Assembly (NCBI RefSeq): GCF_019469205.1
Contig: NZ_CP048265.1
Location: 124,001 to 188,000 of the forward strand
DNA from: Gilliamella sp. ESL0405
GTDB lineage: Bacteria; Pseudomonadota; Gammaproteobacteria; Enterobacterales; Orbaceae
Direction: 5' to 3'
DNA length: 64,000 bases
In this document: one piece after another, positions 46,625 through 56,370 of the stretch
Numbering within the stretch: the first letter of the stretch is position 1
How the letters are laid out: each line of letters starts with the position of its first letter
Program-made: the position numbers and the translations under genes
The notes under the pieces: generated by a model
Told to the model about the DNA's origin: nothing
Databases searched by the model: none
What the model saw: the letters and a program-made list of their open reading frames with translations, nothing else

Positions 46625-47905
46625 ATGTCTACATTATCTATTTTACTTTCTGATCAAGTTGCGCAACCACAGTGGGGTAAAGATGCGCTACTGAGCTATT
46701 GCCAAGAGTCTATTACTATTCACTATAAAACTGAACATCGCTTAGGTGCAATTCAACGGGCAGGGCGTAAACTTGATAATCAAGGCATTAACTCGATTAA
46801 ACTCAGTGGAAGTGGCTGGGATTTAGAATCTTGCTGGCATTTTTGGTTAGGTTATCGTAATGCTAAAAATAATAATAAAGTGAGTTGGCCAAAACTTAGT
46901 ACTGAAGATAAACAAGAACTCAAACACCGCCTAGCCATTATTGATTGGTGTCGTGATATTGTTAACCAACCCGCTGAAACATTAAGTCCTCTTGAATTAG
47001 CCACCCAAAGCGCCAAATTAATTAGCACTTATTCATCTGATATAAAATACAATATTATCACAGGCGAAGCATTAAAAACGCATGATTATATGGGTATTTA
47101 TACTGTGGGGAAAGGATCGGATAGGCCGGCGGCACTACTTGAACTTGACTATAACCCGAGCCAAAATCCAAAAGCGCCTATCGTTGCTTGTTTAGTTGGT
47201 AAAGGTATCACCTTTGATTCGGGGGGCTACAGCCTAAAACCGAGTAGCTTTATGGAGTCGATGCGTGCCGATATGGGTGGTGCAGCTCTGGTTACCAGCG
47301 CTTTAGCACTCGCTATTGCACGAGGTGTCAATCATCGTATTAAACTTTACTTATGTTGTGCAGATAACTTAGTCAGTGGTAACGCCTTTAAACTTGGTGA
47401 TATTATCCGTTATCGCAACGGTAAAACAGTTGAAATTGATAACACCGATGCTGAAGGTCGTTTAGTTTTAGCTGACGGATTAATCAGTGCTGACAAAGAT
47501 AAACCTCGTTATATTATTGATTGTGCAACATTAACCGGCGCTGCAAAAATTGCTGTCGGTAATGACTATCAATCGTTACTCTCGTTTGATGATAAATTAG
47601 CTAATGCGCTATTGGTGAGTAGTGAAATCGAGCATGAAGCCTTTTGGCGTTTACCATTAGCGGAGTTTCATCGCTCCCAGTTCCCTTCCTCATTTGCCGA
47701 TATAGCCAATTCCGGATTACCTAATACGGCTGGTGCCAGCACAGCAGCGGCATTTTTGTCATATTTTATTAAAAATTATAAACAAAACTGGCTGCACATC
47801 GACTGTTCAGCAACATTCCGTAAAAGCGCTAGCGCATTGTGGGCAACGGGAGCAACGGGTATTGGTGTAAGAACCATTGCTAACCTATTAAGTACTTTAA
47901 AATAA
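46625..47905 (+). CDS. pepB: Leucyl aminopeptidase family peptidase B
   Basis: A 426-residue M17 peptidase of E. coli PepB length (427). The metal and catalytic motifs are [18 protein letters not shown] and the family signature [15 protein letters not shown] chose the ATG at 46625, preceded by GAGGTG, over the GTG three codons upstream. It cleaves N-terminal residues from peptides in the cytosol. Confidence 0.9.
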   Translation: MSTLSILLSDQVAQPQWGKDALLSYCQESITIHYKTEHRLGAIQRAGRKLDNQGINSIKLSGSGWDLESCWHFWLGYRNAKNNNKVSWPKLSTEDKQELKHRLAIIDWCRDIVNQPAETLSPLELATQSAKLISTYSSDIKYNIITGEALKTHDYMGIYTVGKGSDRPAALLELDYNPSQNPKAPIVACLVGKGITFDSGGYSLKPSSFMESMRADMGGAALVTSALALAIARGVNHRIKLYLCCADNLVSGNAFKLGDIIRYRNGKTVEIDNTDAEGRLVLADGLISADKDKPRYIIDCATLTGAAKIAVGNDYQSLLSFDDKLANALLVSSEIEHEAFWRLPLAEFHRSQFPSSFADIANSGLPNTAGASTAAAFLSYFIKNYKQNWLHIDCSATFRKSASALWATGATGIGVRTIANLLSTLK

Positions 47906-48026
47906 ATGATTGATATTACAAGTCAATTTATTCTCAAGTTAGCTTATCTTAGGAGATTATTAACTGCTTATCGAAGCATTGTTGATTTGCAAAAGGCTTT
48001 TATTAATGTCTTTTGCATTTTACTCG

Positions 48027-48038
48027 TTTGCTAGCAAA
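48027..48038. promoter_or_regulatory. Inverted repeat upstream of the first Sel1 gene
   Basis: TTTGCTAGCAAA is palindromic and lies 43 bases before the start. The other four genes have a related repeat in the same place, clearest before the last two. Confidence 0.35.
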
Positions 48039-48081
48039 AAAATAAGTAAATTATTATATTTCAGTGGGTTAAGGAAGAATC

Positions 48082-50415
48082 ATGAAGAAAACACTATTTG
48101 TTGTATTAACAGCATTATTATCGACGACGGCTTACGCTAATCATTGTGCTACTTTTTTTGAACAAAAAGATTTTGAACAAGCGTTATTTGCTTGTAACAC
48201 TGAGGCTGAGCAGGGAGATAGACAAGCTCAGTATAATTTAGGAACGATGTATTATCGAGGTCTCGGCGTTGAAGAAAATAACGAACAAGCGCTCTATTGG
48301 TATAAAAAAGCAGCTGAACAAGGGTTTAGTAAAGCGCAATTTGAATTAGGGGTTTGGTATGATCTAGGTGAAGTTGTCGAAGTCGATAAAGAAAAAGCGC
48401 TATATTGGTATAAAAAATCGGCTGAACAAGGGTTTAATAAGGCACAATATAATTTAGGGATTTTATATAACGAAGGTGGCGGTGTCGAAGTCGATAAAGA
48501 AAAAGCAGTATATTGGTATAAAAAAGCAGCTGAACAAGGGCTTAGTAAGGCGCAATATAATTTGGGACTTATGTATGAGCAAGGTGACGGCATCGAAGTC
48601 GATAAAGAAAAAGCATTCTATTGGTATAGCCAAGCTGCTGAACAAGGGTTAGACAAAGCGCAATATAATTTAGCGATTATATATAAAGAAGGAGACGGCG
48701 TCGAAGTCGATAAAGAAAAAGCGCTATATTGGTATAAAAAAGCGGCTGAACAAGGGTTTACTAAAGCACAATATAACCTAGGGCTTATGTATGACCAAGG
48801 TGATGTGGTCAAAGCCAATACAGAAAAAGCGCTATATTGGTATACTCAAGCCGCTGAACGAGGGTTCAGTGAGGCGCAACATAATTTAGGGGTTATGTAT
48901 GACGAAGGTGAGGGCGTCAAAGTCGATAAAGAAAAAGCATTCTATTGGTATAGTCAAGCCGCTGAACAAGGGTTAGATAAGTCGCAATATAATTTAGGGC
49001 TTATGTATGACCATGGAGAGGGCGTCAAGGAAGATAGAGAAAAAGCATTCTATTGGTATAGTCAAGCCGCTGAACAAGGGTTTGCTCAAGCGCAACATTA
49101 TTTAGGGATTATGTATGCTGAAGGTGAAGGTGTCAAAGTCGATAAAGAAAAAGCGCTCTATTGGTATACTAAAGCCGCAGAACAAGGGGTTGGTGACGCA
49201 CAATTTAATTTAGGCGTTATGTATGACGAAGGTCAAGGTGTCGAAGTCGATAAAGAAAAAGCGTTATATTGGTATACTCAAGCCGCAGAACAAGGGGTTG
49301 TTGACGCACAATTTAATTTAGGCGTTATGTATGACGAAGGTGAAGGTGTCGAAGTTGATAAAGAAAAAGCATTCCATTGGTATAGCCAAGCTGCTGAACA
49401 AGGGTATGATAAAGCGCAATATAATTTAGGGAATATGTATAACCAAGGAAAGGGAGTCAAAGCCGATAAAGAAAAAGCATTCTATTGGTATAAAAAAGCA
49501 GCTGAACAAGGATTTAGTAGGGCGCAATATAATTTAGGGCTCATGTATGACGAAGGTGTAGGCGTCAAAGTCAATAAAGAAAAAGCGTTCTATTGGTATA
49601 CTAAAGCCGCTGAACAAGGCCATATAAATGGTCAGTATAACTTAGCACTTCTGTATGACGAAGGTGAGGGCGTCAAAGTCAATAAAGAAAAAGCGCTATA
49701 TTGGTTTACTAAAGCCGCTGAACAAGGGGATGGTGATGCGCAATTTAGTATTGGGATTATGTATGCCGATGGTGAAGGTGTCAAAGTTGATAAAGAAAAA
49801 GCGCTATATTGGTATACTAAAGCTGCAGAACAAGGGGTTGGTGACGCACAATTTAATTTAGGCGTTATGTATGACGATGGTGATGGTATCAAAGTTAATA
49901 AAGAAAAAGCGCTCTATTGGTATACTAAAGCCGCAGAACAAGGCATTGATGATGCGCAATATAATTTAGGATTGATGTATTACGAAGGTGACGGTGTCAA
50001 AGTCAATAAAGAAAAAGCGCTAAATTGGTTTACTAAAGCTGCAGAACAAGATGTTGATGACGCACAATATTATCTAGGGATTATGTATGCCCAAGGTGAC
50101 GGCGTCGAAGAAAACAGAGAAAAAGCGCTATACTGGTTAACTAAAGCTGCGGAACAAGGTGTTGATGATGCTCAATATAATTTGGGGGTTATGTATGACG
50201 AAGGTTTTGGTGTCGAAGTTAACAAAGAAAAAGCCGTATATTGGTATACTAAAGCTGCTGAACAAGGCGTTGGTTGGGCGCAAAACAATTTAGGAGTAAT
50301 GTATCAGCAAGGTGAGGGCGTTAAAAAAAATATAGCGTTAGCCAAAAAATATTTTAAACAAGCTTGTTCACTCGGTTTAAAAAAAAGTTGTGATAGTTAT
50401 AATTCCATGAAGTAA
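48082..50415 (+). CDS. Exported Sel1-repeat protein, about 20 repeats (array gene 1)
   Basis: A 777-residue protein. Its signal peptide (MKKTLFVVLTALLSTTAYAN) points to the periplasm or outside. About 20 Sel1 repeats of 36 residues follow, with consensus AEQG-x-x-x-AQYNLG-x-MYDEG-x-GV-x-V-x-KEKALYWYTKA. Two Cys pairs cap the solenoid, one near the N-terminus (HCATFF...ACNTEAEQ) and one at the end (ACSLGLKKSCDSY), probably disulfides. The end matches gene 2 and not genes 3-5. Sel1 solenoids bind protein partners, but the partner here is unknown. AAGGAAGAATC precedes the ATG. Confidence 0.85.
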   Translation: MKKTLFVVLTALLSTTAYANHCATFFEQKDFEQALFACNTEAEQGDRQAQYNLGTMYYRGLGVEENNEQALYWYKKAAEQGFSKAQFELGVWYDLGEVVEVDKEKALYWYKKSAEQGFNKAQYNLGILYNEGGGVEVDKEKAVYWYKKAAEQGLSKAQYNLGLMYEQGDGIEVDKEKAFYWYSQAAEQGLDKAQYNLAIIYKEGDGVEVDKEKALYWYKKAAEQGFTKAQYNLGLMYDQGDVVKANTEKALYWYTQAAERGFSEAQHNLGVMYDEGEGVKVDKEKAFYWYSQAAEQGLDKSQYNLGLMYDHGEGVKEDREKAFYWYSQAAEQGFAQAQHYLGIMYAEGEGVKVDKEKALYWYTKAAEQGVGDAQFNLGVMYDEGQGVEVDKEKALYWYTQAAEQGVVDAQFNLGVMYDEGEGVEVDKEKAFHWYSQAAEQGYDKAQYNLGNMYNQGKGVKADKEKAFYWYKKAAEQGFSRAQYNLGLMYDEGVGVKVNKEKAFYWYTKAAEQGHINGQYNLALLYDEGEGVKVNKEKALYWFTKAAEQGDGDAQFSIGIMYADGEGVKVDKEKALYWYTKAAEQGVGDAQFNLGVMYDDGDGIKVNKEKALYWYTKAAEQGIDDAQYNLGLMYYEGDGVKVNKEKALNWFTKAAEQDVDDAQYYLGIMYAQGDGVEENREKALYWLTKAAEQGVDDAQYNLGVMYDEGFGVEVNKEKAVYWYTKAAEQGVGWAQNNLGVMYQQGEGVKKNIALAKKYFKQACSLGLKKSCDSYNSMK

Positions 50416-50452
50416 ATATCATTAAGCAATATAGAAGAGTCAATTTATACTT

Positions 50453-50489
50453 AAAGAGCTGTCTTATATATTAAGGCAGTTCTTTTTTT
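50453..50489 (+). terminator. Terminator after Sel1 gene 1
   Basis: AAGAGCTGTCTTA and TTAAGGCAGTTCTT form a near-perfect stem followed by T6. The same terminator follows each of the other four genes. Confidence 0.85.
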
Positions 50490-50531
50490 ATACAGCCTAA
50501 AAATGTCATTTATTCTGTTAACACAATCATT

Positions 50532-50640
50532 TATTCTGTTAACACAATCATTTTTTTGATATAAATTGGCATAACAGTGATATTTTGACACGGCTCAATA
50601 AATTTGGTTGGCGTGTTAACCATTTATCAATGCCATAACC
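50532..50640 (-). pseudogene. Decayed copy of the ppiA 3' end (scar 1)
   Basis: ATTCTGTTAACACAATC, GATATAAATTGGC and TTTGGTTGGCGTGTTAAC align with the ppiA 3' end at 57670-57780 ([12 protein letters not shown] to VITE). It is full of changes and is not coding. Confidence 0.75.
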
Positions 50641-50769
50641 CAATACCGATAAGCCATTTAAAAGTACATTGTTAACGAGTAATAGAGAGTAAGCCTATTT
50701 TTGAACTTTTCTTGTCAGTAGGCAAACTTAAAAAATTATTTTTATTTTCTAGGGGTTTAAGGAAAACTT

Positions 50770-51483
50770 ATGAAAAAAATACTATTTGTTGTATTAACTG
50801 CATTATTATCGACAACAGCTTACGCTAATAATTGCATTACTTATTTAAAACAAGCAGCTTTAGATAAAGCTTTAGTTGCTTGTAACACTGAGGCAGAGCA
50901 GGGAGATAAAGATGCTCAATATAACTTAGCACTTATGTATGACGAAGGTGAGGGTGTTAAAGAAAGTAAAGAAAAAGCGCTCTATTGGTATACTAAAGCC
51001 GCAGAACAAGGTGTTGGTGACGCACAATATAATTTAGCGGTTATTTATGATGAAGGTGAGGGTGTTGAAGAAAGTAAAGAAAAAGCGCTCTATTGGTATA
51101 CTAAAGCCGCAGAACAAGGTGTTGGTGATGCGCAATATAATTTAGGGCTTATGTATGACGAAGGTGATGGAGTCGACGTCAATAAAGAAAAAGCGTTCTA
51201 TTGGTATACTAAAGCCGCAGAACAAGGGGGGCGTGAGGCGCAATATAATTTAGGGCTTATGTATGACGAAGGTGATGGAGTCGACGTCAATAAAGAAAAA
51301 GCGCTCTATTGGTATACTAAAGCCGCTGAACAAGGGGGGCGTGAGGCGCAAAATAATTTAGGAGTACTGTATCAGCAAGGTGAGGGTGTTAAAAAAGATA
51401 TAGCGTTAGCCAAAAAATATTTTAAACAAGCTTGTTCGCTTGGTTTAAAAGAAGGTTGTAAAAATTATAATTCCATGAAGTAA
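50770..51483 (+). CDS. Exported Sel1-repeat protein, about 5 repeats (array gene 2)
   Basis: A 237-residue short version of gene 1. It has the same signal peptide (MKKILFVVLTALLSTTAYAN), the N-terminal Cys pair, four full repeats plus the capping one, and the same C-terminal type (KKYFKQACSLGLKEGC...YNSMK). Repeats 1-2 and 3-4 are almost identical at the DNA level (108-base unit), a sign of recent internal duplication. Confidence 0.85.
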   Translation: MKKILFVVLTALLSTTAYANNCITYLKQAALDKALVACNTEAEQGDKDAQYNLALMYDEGEGVKESKEKALYWYTKAAEQGVGDAQYNLAVIYDEGEGVEESKEKALYWYTKAAEQGVGDAQYNLGLMYDEGDGVDVNKEKAFYWYTKAAEQGGREAQYNLGLMYDEGDGVDVNKEKALYWYTKAAEQGGREAQNNLGVLYQQGEGVKKDIALAKKYFKQACSLGLKEGCKNYNSMK

Positions 51484-51520
51484 ACATCATTAATCAATAT
51501 AGAAGAGTCAATTTATGCTA

Positions 51521-51556
51521 AAAGAACTGTCTTATATTAAGGCAGTTCTTTTTTTA
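51521..51556 (+). terminator. Terminator after Sel1 gene 2
   Basis: AAAGAACTGTCTTA and TAAGGCAGTTCTTTTT form a strong stem with a T run. Confidence 0.85.
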
Positions 51557-51575
51557 TACCGCCTCAAAATGTCAT

Positions 51576-51690
51576 TTATTCTGTTAACACAATTACTTTT
51601 TTGTTATAAATTGGCTCAACAGTGACACTTTGATGCGACCCAATAAGTTAGGGTGGTGTGTTAACCCTTTTATCAACCCTATAACCCGAT
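51576..51690 (-). pseudogene. Decayed copy of the ppiA 3' end (scar 2)
   Basis: TTATTCTGTTAACACAATTA, TATAAATTGGCTCAACAGTG and GTGTGTTAACCCTTTTATC align with the ppiA 3' end. It is not coding. Confidence 0.75.
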
Positions 51691-51812
51691 ACCGATAAGC
51701 GATTTAAAAGTACATTGTTAACAAGTAATAGATAGTAAACGTATTTTTGTTCTTTTCTTGCCAGCAGACAAAATAAAAAAATTATTATATTTAAGGAACT
51801 TAAGGAAAACTA

Positions 51813-54800
51813 ATGAAAAAAGTACTATTTGTTGTATTAACAGCATTATTATCGACGACAGCTTACGCTAATAATTGCGCTATTTATTTTGATCTAGATA
51901 ATTTTGATAAAGCTTTTGTTGCTTGTAAACAAGAGGCTGAGCAGGGAGATACCGACGCTATGATTAACTTAGCGCTTATGTATGACCAAGGCGATCCTGT
52001 CGGAATCTATCCAGAAAAATCGCTCTATTGGTTATCACAAGCAGCGGAACACGGACATAGTCATACGCAATATTATTTAGCAGTGATGTATGACGATGGG
52101 TACTGTGTTGACGTCGATAAAGAAAAAGCGCTCTATTGGTACACTCAAGCAGCAAAACAAGGACTTGTTGAGGCGCAATATGATTTAGCACGTAAGTATG
52201 ATAAAGGCGAGGGTGTCGAGGTCAATAAAGAAAAAGCGATATATTGGTTTACACAAGCAGCTGAACAAGGGTCTGATGAGGCGAAAAATTATTTAGGGCT
52301 TATTTATTACAAAGAAGACGGTGTCAAAGCCAATAAAGAAAAAGCGGTATATTGGTTCACTAAAGCAATGGATCAAGGGCTTGGTGAAGCGCAATATAAT
52401 TTAGCACGTATGTATGACAAAGGTGACGGTGTCGAAGTCAATAAAGAAAAAGCGCTAGATTGGTATACTCAAGCAGCGAAAAAAGGAGTTCGTGTTGCGC
52501 AATATCATTTAGCACGTATATATGAAGCAGGAGACGGTGTCGAAGTCAATAAAGAACAAGCATTAGATTGGTTGATTCAAGCAGCGGAAGCAGGACTTGG
52601 TGATGCGCAATATGATTTAGCACGTATATATGACGAAGCGGATGGTGCCGAAATCAATAAGGAAAAAGCGCTTTATTGGTACACTCAAATATTATATTCC
52701 GGGACTTATGAGCTGCAAAAAGAACTTGGGGTTATTTATGATGAAGGGTACGGTATCAAAAGCAATAAAGAAAAAGCGCTAGATTGGTTAATTAAAGCAG
52801 CGAAAGGCGGATTTCGTACAGCGCAATATGATTTAGCACATATGTATGATAGTGGGAAGGGCATTGAAGTCGATAAAGAAAAAGCACTCTATTGGTACAC
52901 AAAAGCTGCAAAACAAGGGGATGTTATATCGCAATATAACATAGCCAATATGTATTACAAAGGAGACGGTGTCGAAGTCAATAAAGAAAAAGCGTTATAT
53001 TGGTATAGTCAATCGGCTCAACAGGGGGTTAGTGAGGCACAATATAAGTTAGGATTTATGTATGGCCAAGGTGACGGCATCGAAGTTGATAAAGAAAAAG
53101 CGTTATATTGGTATACTCAAGCAGCTGAACAAGGGTTTAGTCGGGCGAAATATGATTTAGGACTTATGTATGAGCAAGGTGACGGCATCGAAGTTGATAA
53201 AGGAAAAGCGATATATTGGTATAGTCAAGCGGCTGAACATGGGTTTAGTGAGGCACAATATCATTTAGGATTTATGTATGACGCAGGTCACGGCGTTGAA
53301 GCCAATAAAGAAAAAGCGCTCTATTGGTACACCAAAGCAGCGGAAAAAGGGCTTGATTATGCGCAATATCATTTAGCACGTATGTATGACAAAGGTGATG
53401 GTGTCGAAACCAATAAAGAAAAAGCGCACTATTGGTACACTCAAGCAGCGAAAAAAGGAAATGTTACGGCGCTCAATTTGCTCATTAAAACAGCGGAAGA
53501 AGGGAATGATACGGTACAATATGATTTAGCACGTATGTATGACGAAGGAGACGGTGTCGAAGTCAATAAACAAAAAGCGCTCTATTGGTACACAAAAGCT
53601 GCCGAACAAGGGGGTGGTGGTGCACAATATTCTTTAGCACTTATGTATGACAAAGGAGACGGAATCGAAGCCAATGAAGAAAAAGCGATATATTGGTACC
53701 TTAGAGCAGCAAAACAGGGATATAGTAGTGAAGAAGGGTATTCAGATCATTTTATAGAACAAAAGCTATCATTGGTCACCCGTTTAGCAGAACAAGGCGA
53801 TAGTGATGCGCAATATTTTTTAGCATGTATGTATGGAGAAGGAGACGGTGTCAAAGTCAATAAAGAAAAAGCGCGCTATTGGTATACTAAAGCAGCGGAA
53901 GCAGGGCTTACTAGTGTGCAATATGATTTAGCTTTTATGTATAGAGCAGGAGATGATATCGAAGCCAATAAAGAAAAAGCGCTCTATTGGTATACAAAAG
54001 CAGCGGAAGCAGGATTTGTTCAAGCACAACAAGATTTAGCTTTTATGTATGAAATAGGTAGCGATGTCGAAGTTAATAAAGAAACAGCGTTTTATTGGTA
54101 CACAAAAGCAGCGGAACAAGGGAATGTTTGGGCGCAATATAAATTAGGGGGTATGTATGACGAAGGTGATGGTGTTGAAGTCAATAAAGAAAAAGCACGC
54201 TATTGGTACACAAAAGCTGCGGAACAAGGGGATGGTGGTGCACAATATTGTTTAGCACTTATGTATGACAAAGGTGACGGAATTGAAGCCAATGAAGAAA
54301 AAGCAATATATTGGTACCTTAGAGCAGCAAAAAATGGGTTTAGTAATGAGGAAGAGTATTCAGATCATTTTAAAAAACAAAAGCTATTATCGATCACCCG
54401 TTTAACAGAGCAAGGGGATATTACGGCGCAATTCCATTTAGCACGTATGTATGACAAAGGTGAAGGCGTCAAAGTCAATAAAGAAAAAGCGCTATATTGG
54501 TACACAAAATCAGCAGAACAAGGGCTTGTTCAAGCACAATATCAGTTAGCATATATGTATGACAAAGGTGACGGTGCCGAAGTTAATAAAGAAAAAGCGG
54601 TATATTGGTACAATGAAGTTGCGCAAGAAGAGCATACTGTTGCGCAATATGAGTTAGCACGTATGTATGACAAAGGTGACGGTATAAAAGTCGATAAAAA
54701 CAAAGCACTATTTTGGTATAAAAAAGCAGCAGATAATGGTAACACTCAAGCAATACATCAGTTAGGCGTTATATATTATGAAGGTGATGGTATTGAAAAA

Positions 54801-54890
54801 AATAACAAGTTAGCTAAAAAGTATTTTGAACTAGCTTGTGAGCAAAAACTTAAAGAAAGTTGCGATATTCTTCACAAAGGAATCAAATAG
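51813..54890 (+). CDS. Exported Sel1-repeat protein, about 25 repeats (array gene 3)
   Basis: The largest member, with 1025 residues: signal peptide MKKVLFVVLTALLSTTAYAN, N-terminal Cys pair, then about 25 Sel1 repeats. Two larger units contain an inserted stretch (YSSEEGYSDHF... and FSNEEEYSDHF...), and one atypical unit reads NVTALNLLIKTAEEGND. The C-terminus is of the second type (KKYFELACEQKLKESCDILH), shared with genes 4 and 5. AAGGAAAACTA precedes the ATG. Confidence 0.85.
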   Translation: MKKVLFVVLTALLSTTAYANNCAIYFDLDNFDKAFVACKQEAEQGDTDAMINLALMYDQGDPVGIYPEKSLYWLSQAAEHGHSHTQYYLAVMYDDGYCVDVDKEKALYWYTQAAKQGLVEAQYDLARKYDKGEGVEVNKEKAIYWFTQAAEQGSDEAKNYLGLIYYKEDGVKANKEKAVYWFTKAMDQGLGEAQYNLARMYDKGDGVEVNKEKALDWYTQAAKKGVRVAQYHLARIYEAGDGVEVNKEQALDWLIQAAEAGLGDAQYDLARIYDEADGAEINKEKALYWYTQILYSGTYELQKELGVIYDEGYGIKSNKEKALDWLIKAAKGGFRTAQYDLAHMYDSGKGIEVDKEKALYWYTKAAKQGDVISQYNIANMYYKGDGVEVNKEKALYWYSQSAQQGVSEAQYKLGFMYGQGDGIEVDKEKALYWYTQAAEQGFSRAKYDLGLMYEQGDGIEVDKGKAIYWYSQAAEHGFSEAQYHLGFMYDAGHGVEANKEKALYWYTKAAEKGLDYAQYHLARMYDKGDGVETNKEKAHYWYTQAAKKGNVTALNLLIKTAEEGNDTVQYDLARMYDEGDGVEVNKQKALYWYTKAAEQGGGGAQYSLALMYDKGDGIEANEEKAIYWYLRAAKQGYSSEEGYSDHFIEQKLSLVTRLAEQGDSDAQYFLACMYGEGDGVKVNKEKARYWYTKAAEAGLTSVQYDLAFMYRAGDDIEANKEKALYWYTKAAEAGFVQAQQDLAFMYEIGSDVEVNKETAFYWYTKAAEQGNVWAQYKLGGMYDEGDGVEVNKEKARYWYTKAAEQGDGGAQYCLALMYDKGDGIEANEEKAIYWYLRAAKNGFSNEEEYSDHFKKQKLLSITRLTEQGDITAQFHLARMYDKGEGVKVNKEKALYWYTKSAEQGLVQAQYQLAYMYDKGDGAEVNKEKAVYWYNEVAQEEHTVAQYELARMYDKGDGIKVDKNKALFWYKKAADNGNTQAIHQLGVIYYEGDGIEKNNKLAKKYFELACEQKLKESCDILHKGIK

Positions 54891-54928
54891 ACATTATTCA
54901 TAAGTCAGGCAAATCAGAAATCTGTTAA

Positions 54929-54965
54929 AAGGACTGTTTTACATATTAAGATAGTTCTTTTTTTA
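54929..54965 (+). terminator. Terminator after Sel1 gene 3
   Basis: AAGGACTGTTTTA and TTAAGATAGTTCTT form an imperfect stem followed by T8. It is a diverged form of the shared terminator. Confidence 0.7.
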
Positions 54966-54982
54966 TACAGCCTAAAAATGTC

Positions 54983-55100
54983 ATTTATTGTGTTAACACA
55001 ATCACTTTTTTGATATAAATTTGCTTAACAATGACATTTTAATACGGCTCAAGATATTTGGTTGGCGTGTTAGTCATTTTATCAACCCCGATAACCCGAT
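54983..55100 (-). pseudogene. Decayed copy of the ppiA 3' end (scar 3)
   Basis: TGTGTTAACACAATCAC, GATATAAATTTGC and TTTGGTTGGCGTGTTAG align with the ppiA 3' end. Confidence 0.75.
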
Positions 55101-55167
55101 ACCAATAAGCCATTTAAAAGTACATTGTTAACAAGTAATAGATAGTAAACGTATTTTTGTTCTTTTC

Positions 55168-55181
55168 TTGCCAGCAGGCAA
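55168..55181. promoter_or_regulatory. Inverted repeat upstream of Sel1 gene 4
   Basis: TTGCCAGCAGGCAA is a 5-bp-armed inverted repeat 43 bases before the start codon. Forms with changes lie before genes 2 and 3 (50711-50727, 51757-51772). It may be an operator, or the TTGCCA may be a -35 box. Confidence 0.4.
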
Positions 55182-55224
55182 AATAAAAAAATTATTATTA
55201 TTTTTAGGAATTTAAGGAAAACTA

Positions 55225-56037
55225 ATGAAAAAAGTACTATTTGTTGTATTAACAGCATTATTATCGACGACGGCTTACGCTAATAATTGCACTACCTATT
55301 TCGAACAAAACGATTTTGATAAAGCTTTAATTGAGGCTGAGCGGGGAGATAGGGATGCTCAGTTGTACTTAGCAGTTATATATGCCGAAGGTGAAATTGT
55401 CGAAGCCGATAAAGGAAAATCGTTATATTGGTATACTAAAGCCGCTGAGCAAGGAGATAAGGAGGCTCAATTTTACTTAGGATTTCTGTATGACTCTGGT
55501 GAGGGAGTCGACGTCAATAAAGAAAAAGCGTTCTATTGGTATACTAAAGCCGCTGAACAAGGATTTAGTACAGCGCAAAATAATTTAGGGGTAATGTATA
55601 ATGAAGGTGAGGGTGTTGAAGAAAGTAAAGAAAAAGCACTCTATTGGTATACTAAAGCCGCAGAACAAGGGGGGCGTGAGGCGCAATATAATTTAGGGTT
55701 TATGTATGACTCTGGTGAGGGAGTCGACGTCAATAAAGAAAAAGCGTTCTATTGGTATACTAAAGCCGCTGAACAAGGTCTTGGTGACGCACAACATAGT
55801 TTAGGGGTTATGTATGACAAAGGTGATGGTGTCAAAGTCGATAAAGAAAAAGCACTATTTTGGTATAAAAAAGCAGCAGATAGTGGTTACACTGAAGCAA
55901 TGCATAAATTAGGCGTTATATATTATGAAGGCGATGGTATTGAAAAAAATAGCAAGTTAGCTAAAAAGTATTTTGAACTAGCTTGTGACCGAAAATTTAA
56001 AGAAAGTTGCGATATCCTTCTTAAAGGAACCAAATAG
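55225..56037 (+). CDS. Exported Sel1-repeat protein, about 6 repeats (array gene 4)
   Basis: A 270-residue protein with the shared signal peptide and the second type of C-terminus (KKYFELACDRKFKESCDILL). A small in-frame loss near the N-terminus removes the usual ACNT motif (ALIEAERGDRD instead of ...ACNTEAEQGDRD), so one Cys of the first pair is missing. Repeats 2 and 4 are nearly identical to units of gene 2, showing exchange between array members. Confidence 0.85.
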   Translation: MKKVLFVVLTALLSTTAYANNCTTYFEQNDFDKALIEAERGDRDAQLYLAVIYAEGEIVEADKGKSLYWYTKAAEQGDKEAQFYLGFLYDSGEGVDVNKEKAFYWYTKAAEQGFSTAQNNLGVMYNEGEGVEESKEKALYWYTKAAEQGGREAQYNLGFMYDSGEGVDVNKEKAFYWYTKAAEQGLGDAQHSLGVMYDKGDGVKVDKEKALFWYKKAADSGYTEAMHKLGVIYYEGDGIEKNSKLAKKYFELACDRKFKESCDILLKGTK

Positions 56038-56074
56038 ACATTATTCATAAGTCACGCAAATCAGAAATCTGTTA

Positions 56075-56112
56075 AAAGGACTGTCTTACATATTAAGTCA
56101 GTTCTTTTTTTA
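56075..56112 (+). terminator. Terminator after Sel1 gene 4
   Basis: AAAAGGACTGTCTTA and TTAAGTCAGTTCTTTTTTT form a stem with a T run. Confidence 0.8.
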
Positions 56113-56129
56113 TACAGCCTCAAAATGTG

Positions 56130-56240
56130 ATTTATTCTGTTAACACAATCACTTTTTTGATATAAATTAGCTTAACAATGACATTTTAATACGGCTCAAG
56201 ATATTTGGTTGGCGTGTTAGTCATTTTATCAACTCCATAA
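56130..56240 (-). pseudogene. Decayed copy of the ppiA 3' end (scar 4)
   Basis: In one minus-strand frame it still reads GVDKMTNTPTKYLEPY, against [17 protein letters not shown] in the real PpiA. This protein-level match confirms the origin of all four scars. Confidence 0.82.
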
Positions 56241-56313
56241 CCCGATATCGATAAGCGGTTTAAAAGTACATTGTTAACAAGTAATAGATAGTAAACGTAT
56301 TTTTGTTCTTTTC

Positions 56314-56327
56314 TTGCCAGCAGGCAA
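56314..56327. promoter_or_regulatory. Inverted repeat upstream of Sel1 gene 5
   Basis: TTGCCAGCAGGCAA is identical to the repeat before gene 4 and at the same distance from the start. Confidence 0.4.
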
Positions 56328-56370
56328 AATAAAAAAATTATTATTATTTTTAGGAATTTAAGGAAAACTA

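Noticed and set aside
48294-49892. Minus-strand frames with Cys/Ser/Pro-rich repeats opposite the Sel1 genes
   Set aside because: They are mirror images of the 108-base Sel1 repeat and carry no independent coding signal.
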